Source: Anaerolineae bacterium
GTDB taxonomy: Bacteria; Chloroflexota; Anaerolineae; Promineifilales; Promineifilaceae
Assembly (NCBI GenBank): GCA_014879345.1
Contig: JACSSI010000232.1
Coordinates: 1-7,274 of the forward strand
Direction of reading: 5' to 3'
Length of the DNA: 7,274 nucleotides
Shown: positions 5,820-7,274 of the stretch, piece after piece
Numbering within the stretch: position 1 is the first letter of the stretch
Layout of the letters: the number at the start of each line of letters is the position of its first letter
The notes under the pieces: model-generated
The model's input: only the letters and a program-made list of their open reading frames with translations
Told to the model about the DNA's origin: nothing
Database searches by the model: none
Position numbers and translations under genes: made by a program

Positions 5820-6440
5820 CTAATTGACTTCAGGAAGGACGGTTAGTTCAAATTCTTCTACAAAATTGGGCAAAGAGGGAATATCTGCCTCAAATTTAAC
5901 GAACCATTCCAGGGCATTTCGGCGCACTTTAAGTGTGTGCATACCATCTTCTGGAATTTGAAACGAATAGGCTTTACTAAGCATATGACCACCTTGAAAA
6001 TCAAAGCCTGCTTCCTCATATTCATCCACGATGTGGTTTTTGGTAACGGTGGTGGTGTCCGTGCCACGTTGGTAGGTGGCCGTTTCACGGAAGATGAGCT
6101 GCATTTTCATCCAATTTATTTTGACATTGTTGGGGAAGGTATGGGTAAAGCTAAAATCAACCTTTTCGCCAGGGCGGAGTTCTGTTTTGGAAAGTAAAAA
6201 GTCCGGTTTGCCCACTCTGAAGCGGGTGTAATACACCATCCCAGAATAGATCATCAACCCCAATCCCACAATGATGAAAAGCGAAATGAACAAAATGCCA
6301 AATATATTAGGCTCGTTGGTGAGCATAATAGCAGCCATGCCGCATGAAAAAACTGTCCAGGCAACGGCAAAGCCAAGTAAACAACCTGGCTTGTTGGTAT
6401 TAATTTGATTGTTTGTTGCGGCTGAGTTCCGAATTGTCAT
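5820..6440 (-). CDS. Two-helix membrane protein with cytosolic arrestin-like domain
   Basis: Function unknown. The 206 residues begin with a polar N-terminus (1-18), then two hydrophobic helices (~20-40 and ~47-70) joined by a six-residue turn (TNEPNI), then YYTRFRVGK and a beta-rich domain (~78-206). Basic residues at R4/K17 and R73/R75/K78 suggest both ends are cytosolic. The domain has LRPGEKVDFSF, WMKMQLIFRETATYQRG, an extended T-rich hairpin, YSFQIPEDGMHTL and a terminal EWFVKFEADIPSLPNFVEEF strand pair. This layout (PGE early, then a long strand, F.IP, then W.V.... and a closing strand) parallels the neighbouring soluble arrestin-like protein, so the two may be related. The assignment is by pattern only. 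The ATG at 6440 lies inside the end of the upstream gene (41-base overlap in another frame), which suggests translational coupling. Its ribosome site is weak (AGG, 11 bases away). Confidence 0.7.
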   Translation of the reverse strand: MTIRNSAATNNQINTNKPGCLLGFAVAWTVFSCGMAAIMLTNEPNIFGILFISLFIIVGLGLMIYSGMVYYTRFRVGKPDFLLSKTELRPGEKVDFSFTHTFPNNVKINWMKMQLIFRETATYQRGTDTTTVTKNHIVDEYEEAGFDFQGGHMLSKAYSFQIPEDGMHTLKVRRNALEWFVKFEADIPSLPNFVEEFELTVLPEVN

Positions 6441-7274
6441 GAGCTATTTTACCTGGATTGTTTGGCTTGCCTAAAAGCCCTTTAAAAAAGTAGATGACAC
6501 TTTCACCCAATGCCGACAGCAGGCTGCCGCCTTCTTGAATGATTGTGACTGGAATCCCTAAGCTTTGAATCATGTTGCCGATATGGTAGAAGCTGTTAGG
6601 TTCCAGTTTAAAGTTGCCAGTTGGATCTCCTTCTAGTGTATCAAAGCCAAGTGAAAGTACGAGGATATCTGGTACGTAAAGCCGAATTTTCTTGAGTGCC
6701 TCGGCCAGGATGTCGAGATAAAATTTTTCTTGTGTATTACGTGGCAGGGGGAAGTTGTAGGTGTAGCTAAGGCCCCGCCCTGCGCCATACTCGTCGGCAT
6801 AACCCCAGTAGTAGGGATATTCGTATAGTGGGTCGGCGTGGAGGGAGCAATAGAGAACGTCTGAACGCTTGTAGAAGATGTCTTGAGTGCCGTTGCCGTG
6901 GTGGTAGTCAATGTCTAGTATGGCGACGCGGCGACCTTGTTGCAGCAGCCAGTTGGCGGTGATGGCGGCGTTGTTGAGGTAGCTGCCGCCACCGAAGAAG
7001 GCGGTGCCTGCGTGATGCCCAGGGGGGCGACACAGGGCATAGGCGTTCTGTTCGTTGCCAACGGAGACAAGGGCGGCCGCACTGAGGGATGTTTGTACGC
7101 TCCAGTAGGCGGCTTCCCACGTGTGTTCAAAGAGGGGGGAGGCGATGTCGTAGGCGTAGTAGCCTAATTGCCCGTGCAAGGAGCGGGGTTTGCGTGGTGG
7201 TTTTGTGCCGAGGGCGAAGGTGTTGGGCAGGGCGACTGATGCCCGGAATTCTGTTTGGGCGCGGTCGTAGCCAT
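6400..7274 (-). CDS. Histone deacetylase / acetylpolyamine amidohydrolase-fold protein (5' end outside window)
   Basis: Arginase/deacetylase-fold hydrolase, expected to remove acetyl groups from amines or lysines with a bound zinc. The frame is open to the right edge and family members are ~340 aa, so perhaps 50 N-terminal residues are missing. Seen: YYAYDIASPLFEHTWEAA, the active-site pair in RPPGHHAG (His codons 7015-7017 and 7012-7014), the zinc motif LDIDYHHGNGTQ (ligands D and H), SLHADP, DEYGAG, NFPLP, and the third ligand Asp in LGFDTLEGDP. Oddities: the catalytic Tyr expected in EGGY is Ser (EGGS, codon 6523-6525), and the usual GG(F/Y)C(Y/F)LNN tunnel motif reads GGGSYLNN. All zinc ligands are kept, so it may bind metal but have weak or altered activity. 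An apparent start at 7179 is a TTG inside the domain and is not the real one. The last ~20 residues are encoded by the overlap with the next gene and the bases just before it. Confidence 0.9.
   Translation of the reverse strand, partial: GYDRAQTEFRASVALPNTFALGTKPPRKPRSLHGQLGYYAYDIASPLFEHTWEAAYWSVQTSLSAAALVSVGNEQNAYALCRPPGHHAGTAFFGGGSYLNNAAITANWLLQQGRRVAILDIDYHHGNGTQDIFYKRSDVLYCSLHADPLYEYPYYWGYADEYGAGRGLSYTYNFPLPRNTQEKFYLDILAEALKKIRLYVPDILVLSLGFDTLEGDPTGNFKLEPNSFYHIGNMIQSLGIPVTIIQEGGSLLSALGESVIYFFKGLLGKPNNPGKIAHDNSELSRNKQSN

Noticed and set aside
6908..7130. Overlapping leftward frames rich in Arg/Pro/Thr
   Set aside because: They are alternative frames of the deacetylase-fold gene, which carries its RPPGHH and GGGSYLNN motifs here.
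7177..7179. TTG as the start of the deacetylase-fold gene
   Set aside because: The frame continues open to the window edge, with family-like sequence upstream (GYDRAQTEFRAS...), so the true start is outside.

Overview
The window looks like chromosomal DNA from an uncultured-type member of the Chloroflexota (Anaerolineae / Ca. Promineifilum-like). This is inferred from three things: a GT39-like membrane glycosyltransferase with a C-terminal beta-sandwich domain, a bacterial histone-deacetylase-fold enzyme, and genes peppered with a short palindrome (AACGGCCGTT) and small tandem repeats. No marker gene proves the placement. I see no tRNA, rRNA, CRISPR, transposase or phage gene.

Layout. Positions 6-2054 (+) hold a polytopic glycosyltransferase. 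It converges, with a 16-base gap, on a leftward block that fills the rest of the window. Read in its direction of transcription, the block contains: a histone deacetylase / acetylpolyamine amidohydrolase-fold protein whose N-terminus lies beyond the right edge (7274-6400); a two-helix membrane protein with a cytosolic beta-rich domain that overlaps it by 41 bases (6440-5820); a small soluble arrestin-like protein (5738-5328); a soluble GAF-PAS histidine kinase (5272-3179); and a PLP-dependent D-cysteine desulfhydrase-type enzyme (3051-2071). There is no gene-free stretch over 300 bases. The longest gaps are 127 bases (3052-3178) and 81 bases (5739-5819), and both contain repeats.

How the genes may relate. 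The deacetylase-fold gene, the membrane protein, the arrestin-like protein and the kinase are close enough to be one leftward operon. The desulfhydrase may have its own transcription start. The paired arrestin-like proteins, one membrane-anchored and one soluble, suggest a small membrane-associated assembly, but no function can be read from the sequence. The kinase has no visible response regulator partner.

The most unusual points are these. (1) The octamer ACGGCCGT occurs 10 times in 7.3 kb. (2) Four different small repeat elements sit in frame in the glycosyltransferase, and all fall in loops predicted to face the cytoplasm. (3) The deacetylase-fold protein has Ser where the catalytic Tyr is expected, plus changes in the substrate tunnel motif. 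(4) A spacer between the two arrestin-like genes is built from a repeated TTCCGCGAAG element.
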